Source: Prochlorococcus sp. AG-402-G19
GTDB taxonomy: Bacteria; Cyanobacteriota; Cyanobacteriia; PCC-6307; Cyanobiaceae
Assembly (NCBI GenBank): GCA_003279455.1
Contig: QCHU01000006.1
Location: forward strand, 1-50,853
Direction: 5' to 3'
Length of the DNA stretch: 50,853 nucleotides
The notes under the pieces were generated by a model. The model searched no databases, was not told the origin of the DNA, and saw only the letters and a list, made by a program, of their open reading frames with translations. A program made the translations under genes and the position numbers. Shown here one piece after another: positions 12,188 through 19,997 of this stretch (positions are counted from its first letter, which is position 1; each line of letters starts with the position of its first letter).

Positions 12188-12775
12188 TTATCTTTTAATT
12201 CCTATGGCTTTTAAAAGGTAAGGAGCTAATTCTCTAGCTGCTTTGCCTCTACTTCCATGTTTTGATAATTGGGCATTATTTAATTCTCCATAAGTGCAGT
12301 TAGTTTCACGAACCCAAAATAATGATTCAAATTCACCATTTGGATAAGCAGGCTTTTTTAAAATTTCACCCCAGCAAACCCCTATTGTATTTTTGATAAT
12401 TTCTCCAGTGTTTGTGCAGAGCACCATTACGCTGCATACTTTTGCACTTCTGTAAGGACTTTCGCCAAGAGCAGTAAGAATTTTCTCTATCTTTTTTTCA
12501 TTTGTGTCTGCAAGTCGCGCAGAAAAAATACCGGGAGCATTACCAAGAGAATCAATTTCAAGTCCAGAATCATCCGCAATAGTCCAACTGTTAGTTAATT
12601 CTGCCGCTGCTTTTGCTTTCAATATTGCATTATCCAGGTATGTTTTTCCTGTCTCTTCAACATCTAGAGAGCTAGGTTGTTTTTTGACTTCAATTGGGAG
12701 TGGCCCAAGCATTGCCTCTATCTCGGCAACCTTCTTTGGATTACCACTAGCTATGGTTATTAGTGGCTTTTCCAA
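12188..12775 (-). CDS. rdgB: Non-canonical purine NTP pyrophosphatase (RdgB/HAM1 family)
   Basis: Hydrolyses dITP, ITP and XTP to monophosphates, cleaning the nucleotide pool. The 195-residue protein has the family motif ASGNPKKVAEI near the N-terminus, the catalytic ADDSGLEID segment followed by PGIFSARLA, and HGSRGKAARE near the C-terminus. It is convergent with csoS1D with no intergenic base, and its start is 357 bp from csoS1. A carboxysome role is not implied; the position between csoS1D and csoS1 is characteristic of marine picocyanobacteria. Confidence 0.93.
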   Translation of the reverse strand: MEKPLITIASGNPKKVAEIEAMLGPLPIEVKKQPSSLDVEETGKTYLDNAILKAKAAAELTNSWTIADDSGLEIDSLGNAPGIFSARLADTNEKKIEKILTALGESPYRSAKVCSVMVLCTNTGEIIKNTIGVCWGEILKKPAYPNGEFESLFWVRETNCTYGELNNAQLSKHGSRGKAARELAPYLLKAIGIKR

Positions 12776-12943
12776 ATCGAATAATTTAACTAGATCTATA
12801 TAGTCTTACAGGAAGAAGTTAAAAACAATAGTAGTTGGATTTTTTAGATGATTTTGAGACAGTTTTTGGGTGAACATTCCAACCCTGACATAGCCAGGAA
12901 GCTGTCTCGTGGGTAAAAATAACTATATGAACAAGTTTACGCA

Positions 12944-13069
12944 ATGCAATATGAGTATGTCCTAACCATTGATCGAACAGTGATACTCAACTGTCGTAGC
13001 AAGGGTGATAAGCTCAGCTTATACTTGGAACTAGAAACTGTAATCACCGCTATTAGAAAATCCCCTTGA
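12944..13069 (+). CDS. Candidate 41-aa ORF upstream of csoS1 (uncertain)
   Basis: ATG-to-TGA frame of 41 codons, beginning MQYEYVLTIDRTVI and rich in alternating hydrophobic residues that suggest beta strands. Its base composition is less AT-rich than typical intergenic sequence here, closer to the csoS1 and rbcL coding style. No clear ribosome site precedes it. The palindrome 13008-13022 lies inside it. It could be a leader peptide or a small conserved gene, or the composition may simply reflect leader RNA structure. I do not recognise a family. Confidence 0.3.
   Translation: MQYEYVLTIDRTVILNCRSKGDKLSLYLELETVITAIRKSP
13008..13022. promoter_or_regulatory. Perfect palindrome ATAAG-N5-CTTAT, candidate LysR-type (RbcR-like) site
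   Basis: ATAAGCT-C-AGCTTAT is a perfect 7-bp inverted repeat around one base, ending 110 bp before csoS1. It satisfies the LysR-type T-N11-A rule (T13009, A13021). It is one base per arm away from the cyanobacterial RbcR motif I recall, ATTA(G/A)-N5-(C/T)TAAT. A possible -10 (TATACT) overlaps its right edge, so its distance from the start site is unresolved. Confidence 0.4.
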
Positions 13070-13132
13070 CTAATTGCTCTTTGGCGGGCCATTGTCCCTC
13101 CTGAACATTCCATCCCTTTACTGAAATAGGAC

Positions 13133-13444
13133 ATGGCTAGCGAAACAATGGGTATTGCTCTCGGCATGATCGAGACACGCGGATTAGTACCAGCTATTGA
13201 AGCTGCTGACGCGATGACCAAGGCAGCAGAAGTGCGCTTGATTGGTCGTGAGTTTGTTGGTGGTGGTTACGTAACAGTTTTAGTTCGTGGTGAAACTGGT
13301 GCTGTAAACGCCGCAGTTCGTGCAGGCGCAGACGCTTGTGAGCGTGTAGGTGACGGACTCGTTGCAGCTCACATCATTGCTCGTCCTCATCGTGAAGTTG
13401 AGCCAGCTTTGGGTAACGGTAACTTCTTGGGTCAGAAGGACTGA
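13133..13444 (+). CDS. csoS1: Alpha-carboxysome major shell protein CsoS1 (BMC-H hexamer)
   Basis: Single-domain BMC protein of 103 residues whose hexamers tile the carboxysome facets. The pore loop FVGGGYV is intact, and GETGAVNAAVRAGADACERVGDG is the conserved BMC core. Codons are GC-rich compared with neighbours (GCC, CGT, GTA, AAC), as expected for a very highly expressed gene; the paralogue csoS1E encodes almost the same core in AT-rich codons. It is the first gene of the operon: csoS1, rbcL, rbcS, csoS2, csoSCA, csoS4A, csoS4B, csoS1E. Confidence 0.97.
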   Translation: MASETMGIALGMIETRGLVPAIEAADAMTKAAEVRLIGREFVGGGYVTVLVRGETGAVNAAVRAGADACERVGDGLVAAHIIARPHREVEPALGNGNFLGQKD

Positions 13445-13453
13445 TTTTTGACT

Positions 13454-13475
13454 AAGTCCGAAGAGGAGAGGACTT
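13454..13475 (+). other. Hairpin between csoS1 and rbcL
   Basis: AAGTCC (13454-13459) pairs with GGACTT (13470-13475) around a purine-rich 10-base loop that contains AGGAG-like sequence. No full T run follows, only TTTTC. It is the first of three hairpins that flank the RuBisCO genes, and may be an mRNA processing or stability element rather than a strong terminator. Confidence 0.4.
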
Positions 13476-13517
13476 TTCAAATTTTCAACCTTCTAAACTA
13501 ATTAACAGGAGCTATCA

Positions 13518-14930
13518 ATGGCTAAAAAGTATGATGCTGGAGTTAAGGAGTATAGAGATACTTACTTCACTCCTGACTACGTCCCCCTAGATACTGATCT
13601 ACTTGCATGTTTTAAATGCACAGGTCAGGAAGGTGTACCAAAGGAAGAGGTTGCAGCAGCTGTTGCGGCTGAATCATCCACAGGTACATGGTCAACAGTT
13701 TGGTCTGAATTATTAGTAGATCTTGAGTTCTACAAAGGCCGCTGTTACCGCATCGAAGATGTCCCTGGAGACAAGGATGCCTTCTATGCATTTATTGCAT
13801 ATCCGTTAGATCTTTTTGAAGAAGGATCTATAACCAACGTTTTAACATCACTTGTTGGAAACGTCTTTGGTTTTAAAGCCTTGCGTCATCTTCGTCTTGA
13901 AGATATCCGCTTCCCAATGGCATTTATCAAAACCTGTGGCGGACCTCCTAGTGGGATCGTAGTTGAACGTGATCGTCTTAATAAGTACGGTCGTCCATTA
14001 CTTGGTTGTACTATTAAGCCTAAGCTTGGTCTTTCGGGTAAAAACTATGGTCGAGTTGTATACGAATGTCTTAGAGGCGGTCTTGATCTAACTAAAGATG
14101 ATGAGAATATTAATTCTCAGCCCTTCCAGCGTTGGAGAGAGCGTTTTGAATTTGTGGCCGAAGCAGTAAAGCTAGCCCAGCAGGAAACTGGTGAAGTTAA
14201 AGGTCATTACCTTAACTGTACTGCGACTACTCCTGAGGAGATGTATGAGCGTGCTGAGTTTGCTAAAGAACTCGATATGCCCATCATCATGCATGACTAT
14301 ATTACTGGTGGTTTTACCGCTAATACAGGTCTGGCTAACTGGTGTCGTAAGAACGGCATGCTTCTTCATATCCACCGTGCTATGCATGCGGTTATTGACC
14401 GTCATCCTCAGCATGGTATTCACTTCAGAGTTCTTGCGAAGTGTTTACGCCTATCAGGCGGAGACCAACTTCATACAGGAACAGTTGTTGGAAAACTAGA
14501 AGGAGATCGTCAAACAACTCTTGGTTATATCGACAACCTTCGTGAATCCTTTGTCCCTGAAGACCGTTCTCGCGGTAACTTCTTCGATCAAGATTGGGGC
14601 TCTATGCCTGGTGTATTTGCTGTGGCATCTGGTGGTATCCATGTTTGGCATATGCCAGCATTGCTCGCAATCTTTGGAGATGATTCATGTCTCCAGTTTG
14701 GTGGTGGTACTCATGGTCACCCATGGGGATCAGCTGCTGGTGCGGCTGCGAACCGTGTGGCTCTAGAAGCATGTGTTAAAGCACGTAATGCAGGTAGAGA
14801 AATCGAAAAAGAAAGTCGCGATATCCTTCTTGAAGCTGCAAAGCATAGCCCTGAGCTAGCAATTGCTCTTGAGACATGGAAGGAGATTAAGTTCGAATTC
14901 GATACAGTCGATAAACTCGACGTTCAGTAA
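13518..14930 (+). CDS. rbcL: RuBisCO large subunit, form IA
   Basis: Carboxylates ribulose-1,5-bisphosphate inside the carboxysome as an L8S8 complex. The 470-residue protein is of the proteobacterial-type form IA carried by alpha-cyanobacteria (also called cbbL). Catalytic Lys167 is in TIKPKLG. The carbamylated Lys193 and the Mg ligands Asp195 and Glu196 are in LTKDDEN, and the loop-6 region [10 protein letters not shown] is intact. A good ribosome site, AGGAG (13507-13511), lies 6 bases before ATG 13518. Codon use is rich in GC-ending codons, like csoS1 and rbcS. Confidence 0.99.
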   Translation: MAKKYDAGVKEYRDTYFTPDYVPLDTDLLACFKCTGQEGVPKEEVAAAVAAESSTGTWSTVWSELLVDLEFYKGRCYRIEDVPGDKDAFYAFIAYPLDLFEEGSITNVLTSLVGNVFGFKALRHLRLEDIRFPMAFIKTCGGPPSGIVVERDRLNKYGRPLLGCTIKPKLGLSGKNYGRVVYECLRGGLDLTKDDENINSQPFQRWRERFEFVAEAVKLAQQETGEVKGHYLNCTATTPEEMYERAEFAKELDMPIIMHDYITGGFTANTGLANWCRKNGMLLHIHRAMHAVIDRHPQHGIHFRVLAKCLRLSGGDQLHTGTVVGKLEGDRQTTLGYIDNLRESFVPEDRSRGNFFDQDWGSMPGVFAVASGGIHVWHMPALLAIFGDDSCLQFGGGTHGHPWGSAAGAAANRVALEACVKARNAGREIEKESRDILLEAAKHSPELAIALETWKEIKFEFDTVDKLDVQ

Positions 14931-14938
14931 AAAGATAT

Positions 14939-14964
14939 AGAGGTGATTTTTAAAAGTCACCTCT
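14939..14964 (+). other. Hairpin between rbcL and rbcS
   Basis: AGAGGTGA (14939-14946) and TCACCTCT (14957-14964) form a perfect 8-bp stem with a 10-base A/T loop, eight bases after the rbcL stop. It is followed by AACTTTCTT, not a clean T run. It probably protects or processes the rbcL mRNA 3' end, or causes partial termination before rbcS. Confidence 0.55.
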
Positions 14965-15030
14965 AACTTTCTTAAATTCACTAGTCGATGACTCAGTCGA
15001 CTTTCATTCATTCACTAACCTAAGTTCACC

Positions 15031-15372
15031 ATGCCTTTCCAGAGCACAGTAGGTGACTATCAGACAGTCGCCACCCTGGAAACATTCGGCTTCTTACCGC
15101 CGATGACCCAGGACGAAATTTACGATCAAATCGCTTATATCATTGCTCAGGGTTGGAGCCCAGTTATTGAGCATGTTCATCCAAGTGGTTCAATGCAGAC
15201 CTATTGGTCTTATTGGAAATTACCTTTCTTCGGTGAAAAGGATTTGAATCTTGTCGTAAGTGAGTTAGAAGCTTGTCATAGAGCATATCCTGACCACCAT
15301 GTTCGTATCGTTGGATATGACGCATACACGCAAAGCCAAGGTACTTGCTTTGTAGTTTTCCAAGGCCGCTAG
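15031..15372 (+). CDS. rbcS: RuBisCO small subunit, form IA
   Basis: Small subunit that caps the L8S8 RuBisCO. The 113 residues match the compact form IA type (cbbS). The family pattern is clear: FGFLPPMTQDEIYDQIAYII, then WGxxxEH-like GWSPVIEHVHP, and SYWKLPFFGE. The ATG 15031 start is 100 bp after rbcL. It ends 19 bases before a long perfect hairpin (15392-15418) and 99 bp before csoS2. Confidence 0.97.
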   Translation: MPFQSTVGDYQTVATLETFGFLPPMTQDEIYDQIAYIIAQGWSPVIEHVHPSGSMQTYWSYWKLPFFGEKDLNLVVSELEACHRAYPDHHVRIVGYDAYTQSQGTCFVVFQGR

Positions 15373-15391
15373 ATATAAGGCTTTGATTAAT

Positions 15392-15418
15392 TTAGCCCTG
15401 AAAATTTTTCAGGGCTAA
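15392..15418 (+). other. 27-nt perfect hairpin between rbcS and csoS2
   Basis: TTAGCCCTGAAAA (15392-15404) is perfectly complementary to TTTTCAGGGCTAA (15406-15418), leaving one unpaired central base, so the inner A/T pairs probably open into the loop. It is followed by TAATTCC and not by a T run. As the strongest hairpin of the operon it likely sets a steep drop between RuBisCO and scaffold mRNA, by partial termination or 3'-end protection. Confidence 0.65.
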
Positions 15419-15471
15419 TAATTCCTTAGAGAATTAAAAATTATTTTTTACGATCTCTCCATTGGATTGAT

Positions 15472-17859
15472 ATGGCAAAACAAACAAGTAGACAATTAGT
15501 TCTTGATCGCCGACAGGCATTGAGTCAAGGTGGTAAAAATGCCTCTATTAAAGGCTCAACACCTAATAGAGTTCGTTCCTCAAGCGATGCGAGGGCCACG
15601 AGAACTGATGCGGCTTTTGTTAAGTCTAAAAAAACTTTGGCTAATTCAAATAATTCTTCTTCTCAGTTAAGTACTAGTAGTTATCAATCAGGTGCTTCTG
15701 GAAGTTCATCAGGTGCAAGGTCATATAAAAGCTCAGTAGCTAATTTTAGTCGTAAATTAGTTATCGAGAGAAGAGAAGCTTTATCACGTAGAGGCAAATC
15801 TGCTGATCATACAAAAGACATAACTAGAGTTGACGTTGAAAGAAAAAAGGTTCAAAACGCCCCTTCTTATGATGCGAAAAAGGCTGAACACTGTTGTCCA
15901 GAATGTGAACAAAAAGCTTTAGAGGAGACTAGTAATACAATTTCAAAGCCTGAGATTAGTTTGACTTTAAAAAAAAGGAAGACTGATCACAGATCGACTG
16001 TTAAAAGAAAAGCAATTACTAATTCAAGTAGAGCTTTTGTGCTTGCTCGTAGAGAAGCTTTATCAAAGCACGGTAAATCTGCCGGAAAACAACCAACTAC
16101 AGCTGCATCTGTTGCTAGACAGGGCAATCCAGATCTGACAACTAAAGAAATTGCTCAAAGAGTAAGAGAGCTTAAAAGTAAAACTGGTGCTACAGGAACA
16201 AGCCGTACTGCATCAACGCGTCCTTGTGGGCCAAATAAAAATGGAGCAAAACAAAATGCTAGTGCTCCAGATGCCCATTGGAAGGTTGGTATGAGCCAAA
16301 CTTCTACCGGACAACTTGTTACTGGAACTCAAGCAAATAGATCACTGAAAACCACTGGTAATGAAGCAAGTACATGTCGTTCGATTACAGGTACTCAATA
16401 TTTAGGTTCAGAAGTTATCGATTCTTTCTGTAATGGGGCTAATACTCCTATAAGTCAACCGGCCAAGGTAGCTGTTACAAGTACAACTCATGGGAATTTA
16501 GTAACAGGTAATGAGGTCGGTAGATCAGAAAAAGTTACTGGAGATGAGCCAGGAACATGTAAGAATCTTACCGGGACTGAATACATTTCAGCTAATCAAT
16601 CAAATACCTACTGCGGAAGTGTTAATCCTTCACCATCAAAGATTGGCTATAGCAATACGCTCGAGGGTAGAAAAGTAAGTGGAACTATGACTGGCAGGTC
16701 AGAGTTGGTCACAGGTAATGAAGCAGGTTCAGGTAAAGATTTAACAGGAGATCAGTATTTAGGTGCAGATCCATTGCCTTCTGGAAGACCCGCCGAAAAG
16801 GTTGGTTCTTTAAAAACAATTCGTGGAAATGGTGTAACTGGTACTGATGTATCTAGAAGAGAGAATGTTACTGGTAATGAGGCTGGTAGTTGCAAGAACG
16901 TGACAGGAGATGAGTATGTGGGTGCTGGACAATTTGATGCTTTTTGTGGAAGCAAACCTGCTCCTGATCCAGCAAAAGTTGGATTGAGTACTACTAATAA
17001 AACTCAATCCGTTAGTGGAACTATGACAGGTAGATCACCACTTGTAACAGGAGATGAGCCTGGTACTTGTAAAGCCGTAACAGGTACACCTTATGCAGGA
17101 TTAGATCAAGCAAATCAATGGTGTGATAATTCTGCATCATCTGAGATAGAGGCTAGAACCCCAAGGAAACTTGGTACGCCTTCTGCAAGACTGACTGGTC
17201 AGCAACCAGGTATAGGTGGAAAGATGACAGGTGCTCATAAGGGTGCTTGTGAGCCTCTAACTGGAACTCCTTATGTAGGAGGAGATCAATTAACAGATAA
17301 TTGTGGCATTTCAAATATTCCTGAAGGTTATGCGCATCAAGAAAAACCTGAAAAAGCAGCGGCATGGACAAGTTTCAGTGTGAAATCTCCAGCTAGACAG
17401 GCTCATATTCAAAATGAAACTAATTTAGGTGTTACAGGTACGAGCTACGAAGACAGCTCAAGAATCACTGGTCCATTTGATATGGCTGCAAATAAAGTCA
17501 CAGGAACTGAACAATTTCGCTTTGACAGAAAACCATCAAATTCTCAGATAAATAAAGTTGACGAAATAGTTAATGAAGAAGCTAAGCAACGCCCAACCTC
17601 ACAAATAACAGGAGAAGGACAATCAGCAGGATTGAATATTACTGGTGATGATTGGGCTAGAGGAGAACATGTCACTGGTACAGAAGGTGCGTCTGCTAAG
17701 CGTAGAAATCCTTCACGTCCAGGACCAATGAGTGCAATGAAAGCATCTGAATTAAAGCGAAACCAAGAAGTTCCCGAACCAGATTTCCTAATCACTGGCT
17801 CTAGTGGTAATACCAGGGATGGCCAATTGGTTACTTTCTCTGGCGGAGCAAGAGGTTAA
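15472..17859 (+). CDS. csoS2: Carboxysome scaffold protein CsoS2
   Basis: Large, mostly disordered scaffold (795 residues) that binds RuBisCO through N-repeats and the shell through its middle and C-terminal parts. Three N-repeats of the form RxLVxxRRxALSxxGK are seen at about 7-22, 94-110 and 187-203. Six M-repeats (VTGT..RS..VTG.E.G.C..VTGT.Y.G) run from about 272 to 611. The C-terminal region (612-795) has further ITG/VTG motifs and ends GNTRDGQLVTFSGGARG. M-repeats carry a cysteine pair (302/320, 363/381, 474/492, 533/551, 593/611), but the third repeat lacks both. An unusual HCCPEC cluster is at 140-145. Nothing in the frame demands the ribosomal frameshift known in Halothiobacillus. Confidence 0.97.
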   Translation: MAKQTSRQLVLDRRQALSQGGKNASIKGSTPNRVRSSSDARATRTDAAFVKSKKTLANSNNSSSQLSTSSYQSGASGSSSGARSYKSSVANFSRKLVIERREALSRRGKSADHTKDITRVDVERKKVQNAPSYDAKKAEHCCPECEQKALEETSNTISKPEISLTLKKRKTDHRSTVKRKAITNSSRAFVLARREALSKHGKSAGKQPTTAASVARQGNPDLTTKEIAQRVRELKSKTGATGTSRTASTRPCGPNKNGAKQNASAPDAHWKVGMSQTSTGQLVTGTQANRSLKTTGNEASTCRSITGTQYLGSEVIDSFCNGANTPISQPAKVAVTSTTHGNLVTGNEVGRSEKVTGDEPGTCKNLTGTEYISANQSNTYCGSVNPSPSKIGYSNTLEGRKVSGTMTGRSELVTGNEAGSGKDLTGDQYLGADPLPSGRPAEKVGSLKTIRGNGVTGTDVSRRENVTGNEAGSCKNVTGDEYVGAGQFDAFCGSKPAPDPAKVGLSTTNKTQSVSGTMTGRSPLVTGDEPGTCKAVTGTPYAGLDQANQWCDNSASSEIEARTPRKLGTPSARLTGQQPGIGGKMTGAHKGACEPLTGTPYVGGDQLTDNCGISNIPEGYAHQEKPEKAAAWTSFSVKSPARQAHIQNETNLGVTGTSYEDSSRITGPFDMAANKVTGTEQFRFDRKPSNSQINKVDEIVNEEAKQRPTSQITGEGQSAGLNITGDDWARGEHVTGTEGASAKRRNPSRPGPMSAMKASELKRNQEVPEPDFLITGSSGNTRDGQLVTFSGGARG

Positions 17860-17866
17860 ATAGTCG

Positions 17867-19426
17867 ATGGCCTATCGTAATTTGGCCAAGAAATCTCTTC
17901 GTGGGCCTACAGCTCCTATGAAGAGATTTGTCGACCTAGAGACAAAGAATTTGAATTCTGAAGTTATTAAAACTACTAATTCTTTCTCCGATGAAATAAA
18001 AAGTATTAGTTCTTTTTCTACTGATCATCCCTTAACCAATTCTCAGGAAAACCAGAAGTTAAATCAATACGAAAATAAGGTTAAAGGTCGATTTGACAAT
18101 ATTGTTCCTCTTTTAAAAAGAGTATCTAGTCTTCAAAATGATTTGAATTTTGTAGAAAGAGCTCAAAATTTATGTCGATCAGAATTAGGTTATGAGTTGC
18201 CACTGCATATACTTGAAAAGGCGTGGGTTGGAAGTGTAGACATAAGTGCCTTGTTTGCATGGTGTGTTTTTCAGTCACACCAAATAACGAGTAATGAATT
18301 TTTTAATTCAGATCCAATAGAGGGATCTGAAAATAGTCAATATGCTAAATCTTTTCAGTCATTTCTCTATCAATGTGGTTTTCATCTTTTAGATATAACT
18401 CCTTGTGCAGATGGTCGATTAGCTCATGCTATTTCTTATGCATTACGTATACCTTTTAGCTCTGTTAGGAGGCGTTCTCATGCAGGTGCACTATTTGATA
18501 TTGAAAAAACAGTTAATCGTTGGATTAAAACCGAACATAGTAGATATAGAGAGTCAACTCCGAATTCTGCAACTGAGCCAACAAGATATTTAAAATCAGT
18601 AATTTATCATTTTAGTTCTGTTGATCCTACACACCAAGGATGTGCTGCTCATGGTAGTAATGATGAATTAGCAGCATCAGAAGGCCTACAGCGATTATTA
18701 GATTTTAGGGAAGCAGTCGAAAATAGTTTTTGTTGTGGTGCCTCTGTTGATTTGCTTTTAATTGGTATTGATACAGATACAGATGCAATAAGAGTGCATA
18801 CCCCTTCGAAAGCGAATGAAGTTGATTTGAAATCATGGGTTTGTGCAAATGAAATATACAAAGAGACTCAATTTCTAAAAGCTGAAGAGGCTCTTCAAAA
18901 AATTCAAGAAAACATCAAAAGGGTTTGCCCTGGAGAAACAGATCCAAATATGGTTATGTTTATTACCAGACTCATTTCAAATAATATTTCTCAAATTGAT
19001 TATGTTAAGAATTTTCATTCCGGAAGCTACCAAGATGCAGGTCATGCAGAGAGGTTTATTGGTGTAGGTATTGGTTTTAAAGAAGTTCACTTAAGGAATC
19101 TTACTTATTTTGCTCATTTGGAGACTGTTGAACAAGGAGCTCCTGATCTCGATGTCGGAGTGAAAATTTTTACAGGTCTCAATATCTCTAGAAGTTTACC
19201 AATCCCTATTGTTATTCGCTTTGATTATTCAGGTAGTGTCCCTCATGCAAGGAATAGAGCATTATCTGATTGTCATAGAATTAATGAGGCTATTAAGTCT
19301 CGTTATCGAGATTTAATAGATAATGGTTCACTTCACACATTTCTTACTATTCGAGATCGAGATAAAAAGGCTCCTGCAGAAGTTGTAGGCTCTTCCCTCG
19401 ATCCAGTCACTCAGGAGGCTCACTAA
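17867..19426 (+). CDS. csoSCA: Carboxysomal beta-type carbonic anhydrase CsoSCA
   Basis: Converts bicarbonate to CO2 inside the carboxysome for RuBisCO. 519 residues, the normal length. The zinc ligands by family spacing are Cys180 (TPCADGR), His248 (IYHFSS) and Cys259 (HQGCAAH). The catalytic Asp-Arg dyad is D182/R184. The first 80 or so residues are disordered and basic, the part used for encapsulation. It starts 7 bp after csoS2 and its stop directly abuts the csoS4A ATG, so translation is likely coupled. Also called csoS3. Confidence 0.96.
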   Translation: MAYRNLAKKSLRGPTAPMKRFVDLETKNLNSEVIKTTNSFSDEIKSISSFSTDHPLTNSQENQKLNQYENKVKGRFDNIVPLLKRVSSLQNDLNFVERAQNLCRSELGYELPLHILEKAWVGSVDISALFAWCVFQSHQITSNEFFNSDPIEGSENSQYAKSFQSFLYQCGFHLLDITPCADGRLAHAISYALRIPFSSVRRRSHAGALFDIEKTVNRWIKTEHSRYRESTPNSATEPTRYLKSVIYHFSSVDPTHQGCAAHGSNDELAASEGLQRLLDFREAVENSFCCGASVDLLLIGIDTDTDAIRVHTPSKANEVDLKSWVCANEIYKETQFLKAEEALQKIQENIKRVCPGETDPNMVMFITRLISNNISQIDYVKNFHSGSYQDAGHAERFIGVGIGFKEVHLRNLTYFAHLETVEQGAPDLDVGVKIFTGLNISRSLPIPIVIRFDYSGSVPHARNRALSDCHRINEAIKSRYRDLIDNGSLHTFLTIRDRDKKAPAEVVGSSLDPVTQEAH

Positions 19427-19702
19427 ATGCTCATTTGTAAAGTTCTCAAACCACTTGTCTCAACCAATCGTATTCCAGGCTTTGAACATAAGCATTTACA
19501 GGTTGTATTGGACGGCAGCTCAAAAAAAGTTGCTGTTGATGCTGTTGGATGTAAACCAGATGATTGGGTCATATGTGTAGGAAGTTCTGCCGCTCGCGAA
19601 GCTGCTGGAAGCAAGTCTTATCCAAGTGATTTAACTATTGTTGGAATTATTGACCATTGGGATCCAGAGACACAACAACAGATATCAGGAGGAGCAAAGT
19701 AA
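19427..19702 (+). CDS. csoS4A: Carboxysome pentameric vertex protein CsoS4A
   Basis: BMC-P protein of 91 residues that caps the shell vertices as pentamers. It has the EutN/CcmL fold signature: MLICKVLKPLVST at the start, AVDAVGCKPDDWVICVGSSAAR in the middle, and LTIVGIIDHWDPE at the end. ATG 19427 follows the csoSCA stop without a gap. Its stop TAA shares a base with the ATG of csoS4B (TAATG). Confidence 0.95.
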   Translation: MLICKVLKPLVSTNRIPGFEHKHLQVVLDGSSKKVAVDAVGCKPDDWVICVGSSAAREAAGSKSYPSDLTIVGIIDHWDPETQQQISGGAK

Positions 19703-19953
19703 TGGAGATCATGCAAGTTATGGGACGCTTGGTTTGTACACAAAGAGTGGAAGGGTTAGGACATATGCATTTAAGAATATTGTGTAATAACAAAGGTAAA
19801 AGACTTGTGGCTGTTGACCCTGTCGGTGCACGAGAAGGTAATTGGGTTTTTACTGCAACAGGAACCGCTGCGAGGTGGGGGTGCCCAGACCCTAATGTTC
19901 AAACTGATTTAACTATTGGTGGGATTATTGATCATTGGAATCCTGATGATTAG
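19702..19953 (+). CDS. csoS4B: Carboxysome pentameric vertex protein CsoS4B
   Basis: Second BMC-P vertex protein, 83 residues (MEIMQVMGRLVC..., ending GGIIDHWNPDD), homologous to csoS4A. The frame is open upstream to 19657, but ATG 19702 is chosen because it overlaps the csoS4A stop as TAATG and is preceded by a strong ribosome site AGGAGGAG (19687-19694). The RWGCPDPNVQTDLTIGG segment is typical of the B paralogue. Confidence 0.95.
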   Translation: MEIMQVMGRLVCTQRVEGLGHMHLRILCNNKGKRLVAVDPVGAREGNWVFTATGTAARWGCPDPNVQTDLTIGGIIDHWNPDD

Positions 19954-19997
19954 CCTGACTGCTATTCAAAAAAACTTAATTTTATAAATTCCTAACT

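Larger units (their letters stand above)
12871..13117 (+). repeat. Paired 16-bp direct repeat flanking the cso leader
   Basis: TGAACATTCCAACCCT at 12871-12886 recurs as TGAACATTCCATCCCT at 13102-13117, 231 bp apart, with one mismatch. The second copy lies 16 bp before the csoS1 start codon. The copies bracket the candidate small ORF and the palindrome. They could be a duplicated regulator or RNA-binding site. Confidence 0.45.
12776..13132. promoter_or_regulatory. Leader and promoter region of the carboxysome operon
   Basis: 357 bp without an established gene. It contains a candidate 41-codon ORF (12944-13069), a perfect palindrome (13008-13022), a candidate -10 TATACT at 13020-13025, and two copies of TGAACATTCCA (12871-12881 and 13102-13112) that extend to 16 bp with one mismatch. 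A TAGGA motif just before the csoS1 ATG may be its ribosome site. No rRNA or tRNA is seen. Confidence 0.55.

Noticed and set aside
12937-13221. Minus-strand frame across the csoS1 start
   Set aside because: It is antisense to csoS1 and its leader, and the residues mirror the BMC repeat region; no family match.
14172-14423. Antisense frame inside rbcL
   Set aside because: Complement of a strongly constrained coding region; no ribosome site.
15472-17859. CRISPR-like or tandem repeat array in csoS2
   Set aside because: The repeats are codon-level repeats of CsoS2 M-domains with variable DNA, not identical direct repeats with spacers.
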